Positions 50,997 to 58,915 of a stretch of DNA of 64,000 bases are shown in pieces. The position numbers and the translations under genes are program-made. Below the pieces are notes generated by a model. It was not told the DNA's origin. It worked only from the letters and a program-made list of their open reading frames with translations, and did not search any database. This DNA is from JAAYED01 sp040772225 (GTDB lineage Bacteria > Chloroflexota > Anaerolineae > UBA1429), in NCBI GenBank assembly GCA_040772225.1, contig JAXGYO010000003.1, positions 372,001 to 436,000 of the forward strand, in the 5' to 3' direction. Position 1 is the stretch's first letter. Every line of letters starts with the position of its first letter.

Positions 50997-51899
50997 ATGA
51001 ACGATCAGATCGAGGCGTTTCTGACATCATTGATGGAGGAAAAGGGATACTCGAGCAATACTATCGTGGCCTACCGCAACGATCTGACGCAGTTTTGTGA
51101 CTATCTTCAGCATGAGCACATCTCCTCCTGGACCCGGGTTACGCCACAGCATCTGACGAAATATGTGGACGCGCTGCGGAACGAGCACGAGTACGCCTCG
51201 GCCACCGTCGCCCGCAAGGTCGCAGCAGCCAAGTCCTATTTTCGCTATCTCGTAGAGAGCGGCGCGCTCTCGCAGGATCCCAGCGAAAAGCTCGATTCTC
51301 CCAAGGTGCGCAAGTATTTGCCCACCTCGATCTCCGAGGAGGAAGTGGAGATGCTGCTCAAGGCGCCCTCAGCTAACCATTCTCAGCGGGGACTGCGCGA
51401 TTCGGCGCTGCTGGAGGTGCTCTATGCCACCGGCATGCGCGTCAGCGAAGTGGTGGCCCTGAACGTTTGCGACGTGGACGTGGCGGACGGCTATGTGCGC
51501 TGCTTTAGCGAGACGGGGCACTATCGTGAGCGCGATATCCCGGTCTACCGCCGCGCGGCGGAGGCGCTGCAGCGCTACCTGGAGGATAGCCGCCCGGAGC
51601 TGGTCCATGACGACGACGAGACCGCGCTCTTTGTGAACCACCGGGGTCACCGCCTGACGCGGCAGGGGCTCTGGCTGATCATCAAAAAGTACGTCAGCGA
51701 GTCGGGTATTACCGCCCAGGTGACGCCGCACACCCTCAGGCATTCCTTTGCGACGCATCTGCTCAATGGTGGTGCGGACGTCCGTGAGGTGCAGGGGCTG
51801 CTGGGCCATGCCAATGTCTCGACCACGCAGGTCTACCGGCAGATCAGCCAGGAGAGACTGCGCGAAGTGTACGACGAGGCGCATCCCCGCGCCCACTAG
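50997..51899 (+). CDS. Tyrosine recombinase XerC/XerD-like
   Basis: A 300-residue site-specific recombinase, the length of XerC/D, which resolve chromosome dimers. The N-terminal SAM-like DNA-binding domain spans about 1-90. Catalytic residues seen are R148 (TGMRVSE), H245 and R248 (PHTLRHS), H271 (LGHANVS) and nucleophile Y280 (TTQVYRQ). The catalytic-lysine hairpin, GKGxKER in XerD, reads SETGHYRERDIP (171-182) with no lysine between 165 and 195. The neighbours purine nucleoside phosphorylase and surface proteins give no sign of an integrative element, so a housekeeping Xer is likely. Confidence 0.85.
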   Translation: MNDQIEAFLTSLMEEKGYSSNTIVAYRNDLTQFCDYLQHEHISSWTRVTPQHLTKYVDALRNEHEYASATVARKVAAAKSYFRYLVESGALSQDPSEKLDSPKVRKYLPTSISEEEVEMLLKAPSANHSQRGLRDSALLEVLYATGMRVSEVVALNVCDVDVADGYVRCFSETGHYRERDIPVYRRAAEALQRYLEDSRPELVHDDDETALFVNHRGHRLTRQGLWLIIKKYVSESGITAQVTPHTLRHSFATHLLNGGADVREVQGLLGHANVSTTQVYRQISQERLREVYDEAHPRAH

Positions 51900-51971
51900 A
51901 GGCTTGACTCGGTCGATGATTGCCCGGCCGGGTACTGCCTGCGCCGGGTCCTGTTCTATACCGGAGGGCTG

Positions 51972-52835
51972 ATGGAACCCAGTGTGACCCTTGAGATGGT
52001 AAACAGCGCGGCTGAGGTCGTGAGAGCGCGCCTGGAGGTGACGCCGCGTGTGGCCCTGATCCTGGGATCGGGGCTGAACCATCTGGCCGACGAGATAAAA
52101 GACCCTGTAGCAGTGCCCTATGCGGAGATCCCCCACCTGGTGCAGTCCACGGTCGCGGGGCACGCCGGGCGATTCGTGAGCGGCGTGCTCAGCGGGGTGC
52201 CCGTGCTGGCGATGCAGGGGCGCGTGCACTTTTACGAGGGATACACGGCGGCCCAGATCACGCTGCCGGTGCGCGTGATGCGCGCGCTGGGGGCAGAGAT
52301 CCTGGTGGTGACCAACGCCGCCGGCGGCCTGCGGCCCGATTTCGTCGCCGGGGACCTCATGGCGATCACCGATCACCTGTACATACCCGGTCTGGCGGGA
52401 AACAATCCTCTCCGCGGCCCCAACGACGACCGGCTGGGCGTTCGTTTTCCAGACATGATCCCCAGCTATGATCCTGGCCTGCTGGAGCTCTTGCGCGAGA
52501 CGGCCCGCCAGGAGGAGATCACGCTCTGGGAAGGCGTGTATGCCATGGTCGCCGGGCCCAGCTATGAGACCCAGGCAGAGATCCGCTTTTTGCGCGCAGT
52601 GGGCGCCGATGCGGTGGGCATGTCCACCGCTCCCGAGGTGGTCGTGGCGCGGCATAGCGGTATGCGCGTGCTCGGGCTCTCGCTGATCACCAACGTGCCA
52701 TCCGATTTCGCCGGGGATACCGGCCCGGCCGATGCGATGCACAAACAGGTGCTGGCCGTGGGCGAGGGCGCTGTGCCCCGGATGACACGGCTGGTGCGCG
52801 GCGTGCTCGCGCGCATCGGCGCGACGGAGGCCTGA
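51972..52835 (+). CDS. Purine-nucleoside phosphorylase (trimeric type)
   Basis: A 287-residue cytosolic enzyme that phosphorolyses purine nucleosides to base and ribose 1-phosphate. Phosphate-binding loop ALILGSGLNHLADEI, STVAGHAGRFVSG, MQGRVHFYEGY, VTNAAGGLRPDF, and the base-binding YAMVAGPSYETQAEIR and MSTAPEVVVARHSGM are the signatures of the PunA/PNP trimer class. GGAGGG precedes the ATG. The next gene starts at the base after its TGA, plus one, so they are coupled. Confidence 0.92.
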   Translation: MEPSVTLEMVNSAAEVVRARLEVTPRVALILGSGLNHLADEIKDPVAVPYAEIPHLVQSTVAGHAGRFVSGVLSGVPVLAMQGRVHFYEGYTAAQITLPVRVMRALGAEILVVTNAAGGLRPDFVAGDLMAITDHLYIPGLAGNNPLRGPNDDRLGVRFPDMIPSYDPGLLELLRETARQEEITLWEGVYAMVAGPSYETQAEIRFLRAVGADAVGMSTAPEVVVARHSGMRVLGLSLITNVPSDFAGDTGPADAMHKQVLAVGEGAVPRMTRLVRGVLARIGATEA

Positions 52836-52836
52836 C

Positions 52837-53613
52837 GTGCTCGAGGTCATCGAGTTCCTGGTCTCGGCGGTTGAGCGCTATGTGATCTGGCTCTATATTG
52901 CCTGTCTGGCGGGCATCATCTATAACCTGCGCGCCTATGTGGTGGCACGGCAGGCGCGCGCGGACACGATCTTTACGGTTGAGCGCGAGACGGCCGCCTA
53001 TCGCGAGGGCCGGGCGATGTCCAACATTGGCCTGTTGCTGGGCCTGGTCGCCATCGTGCTTGTGGTGCAGTTCTATGTGCTGCCCTCGGTTGATACCACC
53101 GTGCTGGTGCAGGAGACAGTGACGCCCACGCTGGCCCTGGCTACCTCTACCCCGCGGCCGACCATGCCGCCCACCCTTTCCACTGTAGAGGAGGAACAAA
53201 CGCCCACCCGTGAGGCGGTGCCGGTGCCCACCTCCACACCGCGGCCCACCGCGACGCCTGACGTGACGGCGACGCCCGTCACCCCCCAGCCGCCCGCCTC
53301 GCCCTGCGCCGATCCCAACACCTGTATCGTATCGCCCGGATCGAACGCCGTCGTGCGGGGGGTCGTGGCCATCCGTGGGACGGCTCAGCACCCGGCATTC
53401 CAGTTCTACAAGGTGGAATATGGCGTGGGGGAGGATCCCGCGGGCTGGAACTCGATCGGAGATATCGTGCGCAACCCGGTGGAGGGTGGCACGCTCATGA
53501 CCCTGGACACCGCCGCGCTGCCCAACGGCGTCTACTGGCTGCGCCTGACGGTCGTCGATCAGACGGGCAACTTTCCGCCGCCCCATCGCGTGAGGGTCAC
53601 CATTGCGAACTAG
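52837..53613 (+). CDS. Membrane protein with Thr/Pro stalk and external domain
   Basis: A 258-residue protein with a GTG start next to the PNP stop. Two hydrophobic segments are seen (YVIWLYIACLAGIIYNL, about 14-32, and GLLLGLVAIVLVVQFYV, about 65-82). A Thr/Pro-rich stalk follows (about 95-150, TSTPRPTATPD-like). The C-terminal domain (about 155-258) has an Ig-like look: VVRGVVAIRGTAQHPAFQFYK and NGVYWLRLTVVDQTGN. The N-terminal region would face the cytosol and the C-terminal domain the outside. Its end overlaps the next start by 11 bp, which links it to the deacetylase, perhaps in envelope work. Confidence 0.65.
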   Translation: MLEVIEFLVSAVERYVIWLYIACLAGIIYNLRAYVVARQARADTIFTVERETAAYREGRAMSNIGLLLGLVAIVLVVQFYVLPSVDTTVLVQETVTPTLALATSTPRPTMPPTLSTVEEEQTPTREAVPVPTSTPRPTATPDVTATPVTPQPPASPCADPNTCIVSPGSNAVVRGVVAIRGTAQHPAFQFYKVEYGVGEDPAGWNSIGDIVRNPVEGGTLMTLDTAALPNGVYWLRLTVVDQTGNFPPPHRVRVTIAN

Positions 53614-54826
53614 ACTCTTGCTACTGGTGTTCGTCCTGCAGATCCTGCTGGCAGCCTGCGCCCCCGGAAGCGAGCCAGCGGCGGACGCACTGGCTGGTGC
53701 GGCGGCGCCGGTGACGGAGGTGGTTACGTTCGCCCCCTTGCCGACGATTGCGCCCAGCGCGACGCCTACACCGGCTGCCATCGCGGCGCCGACTGCTACG
53801 CCGACACCCGAGCCTACCGCGACGCCTGTGGCGCCGGCAAAGGTGCTGGCGAGCTATCCCATCGACAACGACGGCGCCGTGCTCTCGGGCCGGCCTCTGG
53901 TGCTGGTGTTCGACCGGCCGATGGATGCGGCCTCGGTCGAGGCCGGGCTGGTGATCTCGCCGGCTGTGACGGGAAGTTACGAGTGGGAGGGCGCTGAACG
54001 CCTCGCCTTTTATCCCGACGGCGGCTGGGAGGCCGCGGCCGCGGATGGCGGCGATACCTGGGATGTGCGGCTGAGCGCCGGCGTCCGCGCCCAGGATGGC
54101 GGTCTGCTGGCAAGCGAGTTCAGGCTGCGCTTTGGCCTGAGCGGGCGCGGATCACCGATTCCGGTGCTGATGTACCACCATGTGGAGGACCTGGGGCCGG
54201 ACGCGACCGAGGGCAAGAAGGATTGGACGGTGTCGGTGGATGCCTTCCGGTCGCAGATGGCCTACCTGGAGGAGCATGGCTGGACCAGCATCTCGAGCAC
54301 AATGCTGGCGGCCTATCTGCTGGACGGGCAACCGTTGCCGCCCCGCCCGGTGATGATCTCCGTGGACGACGGCAACCGTAGCTTTTACGAGAACGGCTGG
54401 CCGATTATGCAAGAGACCAGCCTGCGCCCGGTGATGTTCCTGGTGCCGAGCTTTGCCGAGTATTCAGGGTATGTGAACTGGGATGAGATGCGCTCCATGG
54501 TGGCCGGCGGTGCCTGGGTCGGGTCGCACAGCTACAGCCACCGCAACCTGCGGGAGGTGCCCGAGTCGGAGCTCGCCTGGGAGATGGGCGACTCGCGCGC
54601 GATCCTCGAGTCCCAACTCGGCGTCACGGTGGATGGCTTTTGCTTCCCCTACGGCGGGCGCGGCGAGGCCGCGCTGGCGGTGATCGAAGATTATGGCTAC
54701 CGCACCGGCTATTCGCTCAACCCCATCTACTGGCAGCGCCCGGAGGAGCCGTTTTTCATCGGCAGGCTGCGGGTGGATTACCGCACGACGATGGAGGACT
54801 TTTCAGATCTGTTGCCGGGCGGATGA
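53603..54826 (+). CDS. Polysaccharide deacetylase lipoprotein
   Basis: A 407-residue exported lipoprotein with TTG start inside the end of the upstream gene (GAGGGT upstream). The signal ends at the lipobox LAAC with C19. A Thr/Pro stalk (about 45-75) and a SbsA-like Ig domain (about 80-180, LVLVFDRPMDAASVEAGL) precede the NodB catalytic domain (about 188-400). That domain has PVLMYHHVE, MISVDDGNRSFYE (metal aspartates), GSHSYSHRNL (H-x3-H) and CFPYGGRGEAAL. It would N- or O-deacetylate a surface polysaccharide or peptidoglycan outside the cell. A strong hairpin follows the stop. Confidence 0.85.
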   Translation: MRTRLLLLVFVLQILLAACAPGSEPAADALAGAAAPVTEVVTFAPLPTIAPSATPTPAAIAAPTATPTPEPTATPVAPAKVLASYPIDNDGAVLSGRPLVLVFDRPMDAASVEAGLVISPAVTGSYEWEGAERLAFYPDGGWEAAAADGGDTWDVRLSAGVRAQDGGLLASEFRLRFGLSGRGSPIPVLMYHHVEDLGPDATEGKKDWTVSVDAFRSQMAYLEEHGWTSISSTMLAAYLLDGQPLPPRPVMISVDDGNRSFYENGWPIMQETSLRPVMFLVPSFAEYSGYVNWDEMRSMVAGGAWVGSHSYSHRNLREVPESELAWEMGDSRAILESQLGVTVDGFCFPYGGRGEAALAVIEDYGYRTGYSLNPIYWQRPEEPFFIGRLRVDYRTTMEDFSDLLPGG

Positions 54827-54848
54827 ACGGCGGCTCGTTGCATATGGC

Positions 54849-54899
54849 AGGGGGGCAGGCGCATTCGATGCATCAGATGCATCGGGCACCTGCCCCCCT
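54849..54899. terminator. Bidirectional terminator between convergent genes
   Basis: AGGGGGGCAGG at 54849-54859 pairs exactly with CCTGCCCCCCT at 54889-54899. The interior adds CGATGCAT/ATGCATCG pairing, for a long hairpin. It lies 22 bp after the deacetylase stop and 6 bp before the end of lpdA on the other strand, so it can end both transcripts. T-runs are short. Confidence 0.75.
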
Positions 54900-54905
54900 T
54901 GCGAA

Positions 54906-56321
54906 TCAGCGCCGGCGGCGGCGCGCCGCGATGTGGATGGGCCGCTCCAGGGCAGCCAGACCCGCCTCGGGGATAGCCTCCCCCAGCGTCGGATGGGCGT
55001 GGATCGTGCGCTCGAGGTCTTCCAGCGTGAATTCGTACTTGCGCAGTAACGTCCCCTCCAGGATCAGGTCGCTGGCGTGGGCGCCCAGGGCGTGCATCCC
55101 CAGCACGGCGTGATCCTTGCTCTCCGAGACGATCTTGACGAATCCCTCCGTGTCGCCGTAGGCCATCGCCTTGCCGTTGGCTACCAGCGGGAACATGCCG
55201 GTGATGACGTCGTATCCTGCTTCGCGTGCCTCCGCCTCGGTGAGGCCCACGCCCGCGGCCTCCGGCAGTGAAAAGATGCAGGAGGGCACCGCGGAGTAGT
55301 CCATGTGCGCCGGGTGACCGAGCGCGTCCTCGACGGCGACGACGCCCTGCATCATGGCCACATGGGCCAGCATCGGTCCCTCAGCGGCGCAGTCGCCCAC
55401 GGCATAGATGCCCGGCACGCTGGTGCGCATCCGGTCGTCCACCGGGATCCCTCGGCGGGTGGGTTGGATCCCGACCACCTCCAGGCCGACATCTTCCGTG
55501 TTCGGCGCGCGCCCGATGGCGGAGAGTACGGCTGCCACATCCACCTGCGTCTCGCCCTCTTTTTCGGATGACATGGACACGCGATAGCCACCCTCGTGCT
55601 TTTCCACCGCGGTGACGCGCGTACCCGTGCGTATCTGAATGCCCTTGCGGCGCATGCTGCGGGTCAGCATGTCACTGATCGTGTCATCCATCAAGGGGGC
55701 GATCCGGGGCAGCATCTCCACCAGGGTCACCTCGACGCCGGCGGCGTTCATCAGGCTGGCAAACTCGGTCCCGATGGCGCCGCTGCCGATGATGCACAGG
55801 CTGGCCGGCAACTGCTCGATCTCCAGCATGCTGTAGGAGGTGAGGATGCCGGGGTCGTCCAGGCCGGGAATGGGCACCTGCAGGTGGCGCGAGCCGGTGG
55901 CCAGGATGATGCTGTCGGCGACGATGGTCTCTTCGCCCTCAGCCAGTGTCACCTTGAGCGTGTTGGCGCGCACCAGACGGGCGCTGCCCTCGAGCACCTG
56001 CACACCGGCGCCCTTGAGCAGCGTGCCGACGGAGCGAGTCAGTTTGGAGCGCACCTCGTTCTTCCGGGCCTGCACCGCGGACCAGTCCAGCGACACCTCG
56101 CCCACCTGCACGCCAAATTCGCCGGCGCGTTGCGCCAGCTCGAGCACCTCGGCGCTGCGGATCAGCGCTTTGGTGGGGATGCACCCCTCATTGAGGCACA
56201 CGCCCCCGAGCCACTCGCGCTCGACGCATACCACCTGGGCCCCCAGCTGTGCCGCGCGCAGGGCTGCCACATAGCCGCCCGGTCCCGTGCCCACAATCGC
56301 GATATTCGTCTGTATAGTCAT
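54906..56321 (-). CDS. lpdA: Dihydrolipoyl dehydrogenase (E3)
   Basis: A 471-residue FAD flavoenzyme that reoxidises the dihydrolipoyl group of E2 with NAD. FAD motif IVGTGPGGYVAALRAAQLG, redox pair in GGVCLNEGCIPTKALIRS, NAD motif CIIGSGAIGTEFASLMNAAG, second FAD motif GIYAVGDCAAEGPMLAHVA and the dimer-interface H-x4-E in HAHPTLGEAIPE are all present. It lies 20 bp downstream of acoX in the same operon. The E1 and E2 genes that need it are at 42613-46107. Confidence 0.93.
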   Translation of the reverse strand: MTIQTNIAIVGTGPGGYVAALRAAQLGAQVVCVEREWLGGVCLNEGCIPTKALIRSAEVLELAQRAGEFGVQVGEVSLDWSAVQARKNEVRSKLTRSVGTLLKGAGVQVLEGSARLVRANTLKVTLAEGEETIVADSIILATGSRHLQVPIPGLDDPGILTSYSMLEIEQLPASLCIIGSGAIGTEFASLMNAAGVEVTLVEMLPRIAPLMDDTISDMLTRSMRRKGIQIRTGTRVTAVEKHEGGYRVSMSSEKEGETQVDVAAVLSAIGRAPNTEDVGLEVVGIQPTRRGIPVDDRMRTSVPGIYAVGDCAAEGPMLAHVAMMQGVVAVEDALGHPAHMDYSAVPSCIFSLPEAAGVGLTEAEAREAGYDVITGMFPLVANGKAMAYGDTEGFVKIVSESKDHAVLGMHALGAHASDLILEGTLLRKYEFTLEDLERTIHAHPTLGEAIPEAGLAALERPIHIAARRRRR

Positions 56322-56341
56322 CAGGCAGTCCCTCCGCTGAT

Positions 56342-57373
56342 CTATAAATCCAACAGGTGAAGCCGTACCATCTCGCGCATCACGCGGCTGCTATCGATGA
56401 TCCAGGGGCCGTCGGCGCGTAGCTGCAGCGCCAGGTCCTGTGGTGGCGTCACGGTTAACTCTCGCTCGCCATCCAGCGCCACCATAGCAGGTTCCTGCAC
56501 GGGCAGGTGCAACACATCGCCGATCGCCAACTGCGCTACGCCCGCGATGCCCAGGGGTGCCAGCAGGCCCGGCCCCAGTGGCGCCAGGATCTGCCGCGGG
56601 GCCGCCGGGTCCAGGGTGATGGCCAAGCCGCGGGGCTCGTCCGGCGCGATGGGCTGCAGCACGCCGGCGATCGCTGACAAGCCAATCGTCGCGGGATCCG
56701 CCCGGGTCACCACCACCTGCAACAAGCCGTCGGCGGTCCATACCGCCCGCGCCCCGGCGAACCGGCCGCGCAACAGTGCCAGGTCTACCAGTGCCCGGTC
56801 CACGGGCTGGCCATCCAGGTAGACCTCCAGCCACTTGTGGCGGATGGCTGCTGCCTCCAGGGGTACCATTCCGCGGGCCACGGCGCCGGCGGCCAGGCCG
56901 GCGATGGTGGCCTCGGTAAAGGTGGGCAGCACATTGTTGGTGCCGGTGGAGAGCGGCAACAGCGGGATATCGCCGGCGTTTCGGGAGACGGAGCGCGCGG
57001 TGCCGTCGCCCCCCAGGACGATGATGCAGCCCGCGGGCATGTCGCGCAGGCAGGCCGCCGCGTACGCCGAGTCCTCGGCCGTTCCGTTGCAGGTCATGTC
57101 GATCCATTCGATCTCCGGCAGCGGAAAGGCGCCCCTGGCCCGCGACTGGACGGCCTGGCGGGCCATGCGGCGCTCGTCGGGCATCAGCAGCACGCGCTCC
57201 ACCCCTGCCGCCGCCAGGCCCTGCAGCAGCCGCCGCAGGATGCCGATCTTGTCCTGAGTGCTGACGGTGGTTGCCTCTGCCACTAACCGGCGAATGTCCT
57301 TGCCGGAGGCGGGGTTCGCGATGATACCCACCGTGCCAGATGTCATGGGGCGGGCAAGGGGAGCGGTGCGCAC
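56342..57373 (-). CDS. acoX: AcoX-type NAD-kinase-like protein
   Basis: A 343-residue protein of the ATP-NAD kinase-like family called AcoX in acetoin operons; its exact activity is not settled. TVGIIANPASGKDIRRLVAE is the AcoX-typical start, IIVLGGDGTARSVSR the phosphate-binding GGDGT loop, and LLPLSTGTNNVLP the second conserved strand. The GTG at 57373 lies 18 bp after the ribokinase stop; an internal ATG at 57346 is an alternative start. Its pairing with lpdA supports an acetoin-dehydrogenase role for the distant E1/E2 genes. Confidence 0.8.
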   Translation of the reverse strand: MRTAPLARPMTSGTVGIIANPASGKDIRRLVAEATTVSTQDKIGILRRLLQGLAAAGVERVLLMPDERRMARQAVQSRARGAFPLPEIEWIDMTCNGTAEDSAYAAACLRDMPAGCIIVLGGDGTARSVSRNAGDIPLLPLSTGTNNVLPTFTEATIAGLAAGAVARGMVPLEAAAIRHKWLEVYLDGQPVDRALVDLALLRGRFAGARAVWTADGLLQVVVTRADPATIGLSAIAGVLQPIAPDEPRGLAITLDPAAPRQILAPLGPGLLAPLGIAGVAQLAIGDVLHLPVQEPAMVALDGERELTVTPPQDLALQLRADGPWIIDSSRVMREMVRLHLLDL

Positions 57374-57390
57374 GTCAGAGGTGTCCAGTG

Positions 57391-58314
57391 CTATCCCTCC
57401 CGGTAAAAGGCGTCCACGGCGGCTTTGTCCGGGAGCGAGGTCTGCGCCCCGAGCACCGTCGTGGCCAGCGAACCGGCACAGGTGGCATAGCGCACGGCGT
57501 CGGGCAGGTCCATGCCGCGGTCCAGAGAGGCCACGAGCCCGCCGATAAAGGCGTCGCCCGCGGCTGTGGTATCCACCACCGTGACCTGACGCGCGGGCAC
57601 GTGCAGCGGCTTGCCCTCGGCCACCAGCAGCGCACCCTGGCCGCCCAGGGTGACAATGACCACCGGCACACCCATGGCTTGCAGCTCGATGCCGGCGGCG
57701 CGGGCGCCCGGCAGATCGGCCACGGCCATTCCGGTGAGGGTCTCCGCCTCGGTCTCGTTGACCACCAGGCAGTAGACACCCTCCAGGAATCCGGGATCGA
57801 CCGCATAGGCGGGCGCAGGATTGAGCACAACGGGGACGCCCTTGGAGGCGGCGATGCCGATGGCGTGGCGTACCACGGGCAGGGGCACCTCGAACTGGGC
57901 CACGAGGAAGGAAGCCCCCCAGATCAGCTCCGTGGCCCGGTCGACATCGTCGATGCTCACACGGCCATTGGCCCCGGGGGCGACGACGATCGAGTTGTCA
58001 CCGTCCTCCTGGATCTGGATCAGGGCGATGCCGCTGGGTTCGCGGCGGTCGCGCAGAATGTAGCCCGTTTCAACGCCCTGCATCATCATATTGTCCAGCA
58101 TGGCGTCGCCAAAGGCATCCTGGCCCACGCGGCCGAGCATGGTGACAGCGGCGCCCAGGCGCGCCGCGGCGGCGGCCTGGTTGGCGCCCTTGCCCCCGGG
58201 CACGGTGCTAAAGCCGTAGCCGTGTACGGTCTCACCCGGGCGGGGGATGCGCTCGGTGCGCACGATCAGATCCATGTTCAGGCTGCCCAGGACGACGATA
58301 TCGCTCATAGCCAT
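57391..58314 (-). CDS. rbsK: Ribokinase
   Basis: A 307-residue PfkB-family kinase that converts ribose to ribose 5-phosphate. The N-terminus VVLGSLNMDLIVRTERIPRP and GYGFSTVPGGKGANQAAAAA are typical of RbsK, as is DTTAAGDAFIGGLVASLDRG with the catalytic aspartate. Length matches RbsK. It sits between the hotdog thioesterase and acoX on the minus strand. PNP at 51972 releases ribose 1-phosphate, a related pool. Start is ATG 58314, with ATG 58308 as alternative. Confidence 0.88.
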   Translation of the reverse strand: MAMSDIVVLGSLNMDLIVRTERIPRPGETVHGYGFSTVPGGKGANQAAAAARLGAAVTMLGRVGQDAFGDAMLDNMMMQGVETGYILRDRREPSGIALIQIQEDGDNSIVVAPGANGRVSIDDVDRATELIWGASFLVAQFEVPLPVVRHAIGIAASKGVPVVLNPAPAYAVDPGFLEGVYCLVVNETEAETLTGMAVADLPGARAAGIELQAMGVPVVIVTLGGQGALLVAEGKPLHVPARQVTVVDTTAAGDAFIGGLVASLDRGMDLPDAVRYATCAGSLATTVLGAQTSLPDKAAVDAFYREG

Positions 58315-58377
58315 GCTCTCCGTATTGGCGGTGATGAGCGGATTCTAGCGGGGCAGGACGCGGGCGTCAACGGGGAG

Positions 58378-58815
58378 TCAGGACGCCTGATCCGAGGGAG
58401 AACTGTTGGCGGAGCCGACGCGGCTTGCCGTGTGGTGGATAAAGCGATCCAGCAAAACGATCGTCCGTTCGTGCAGGCCCTCGCCGATCGGGCCCGCCTG
58501 ATCCTCGGCGGTGACCTTGAATACCAGGCGGCGGCCGTGGATCTCCTGCAACTCGGCCCGGGCCACGACATGGTGGCCAATAGGGGTAGCGGCCAGGTGG
58601 CGTACATCGATGTGGGTGCCGACGGTGCAATAGCCTGCAGGCAGGAGCCGGTCCACAGCGCGGACCGCGGCCTGTTCCATGAGCCCGATCATGTGGGGCG
58701 TGGCGAGCACCTCAACGCCCCCGCTGCCCCACCGGCTGGCCAGGTGTTCGGGTGCGACCATGAGGGTCAGTTCGGCCTGCAGGCCTGTGCTCAGGGATTC
58801 AGTCAAGTGATCCAT
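58378..58815 (-). CDS. Hotdog-fold thioesterase, FlK-like
   Basis: A 145-residue hotdog protein similar to the fluoroacetyl-CoA thioesterase FlK and its many general relatives. The signature EVLATPHMIGLMEQAAVRAV contains the conserved glutamate. VGTHIDVRHLAATPIGHHVV contains the expected Thr and His. It would hydrolyse a small acyl-CoA thioester. GGAGG precedes the ATG at 58815. It is 63 bp upstream of rbsK and 101 bp downstream of ftsH. True fluoroacetate specificity is unlikely without context. Confidence 0.8.
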   Translation of the reverse strand: MDHLTESLSTGLQAELTLMVAPEHLASRWGSGGVEVLATPHMIGLMEQAAVRAVDRLLPAGYCTVGTHIDVRHLAATPIGHHVVARAELQEIHGRRLVFKVTAEDQAGPIGEGLHERTIVLLDRFIHHTASRVGSANSSPSDQAS

Positions 58816-58915
58816 ACTACCTCCGGGTGTAAGGGGGGGCCAACACAAGGCCGTGGCAGTACTGTGACTTTCCACGGCCTTTGGCCCCCGGGGATTCGAT
58901 ACAAAACGGGCGAGA

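Noticed and set aside
50997..54826. Genomic island started by the Xer-like recombinase
   Set aside because: Following genes are housekeeping or envelope genes with normal composition, and no att repeats were found.
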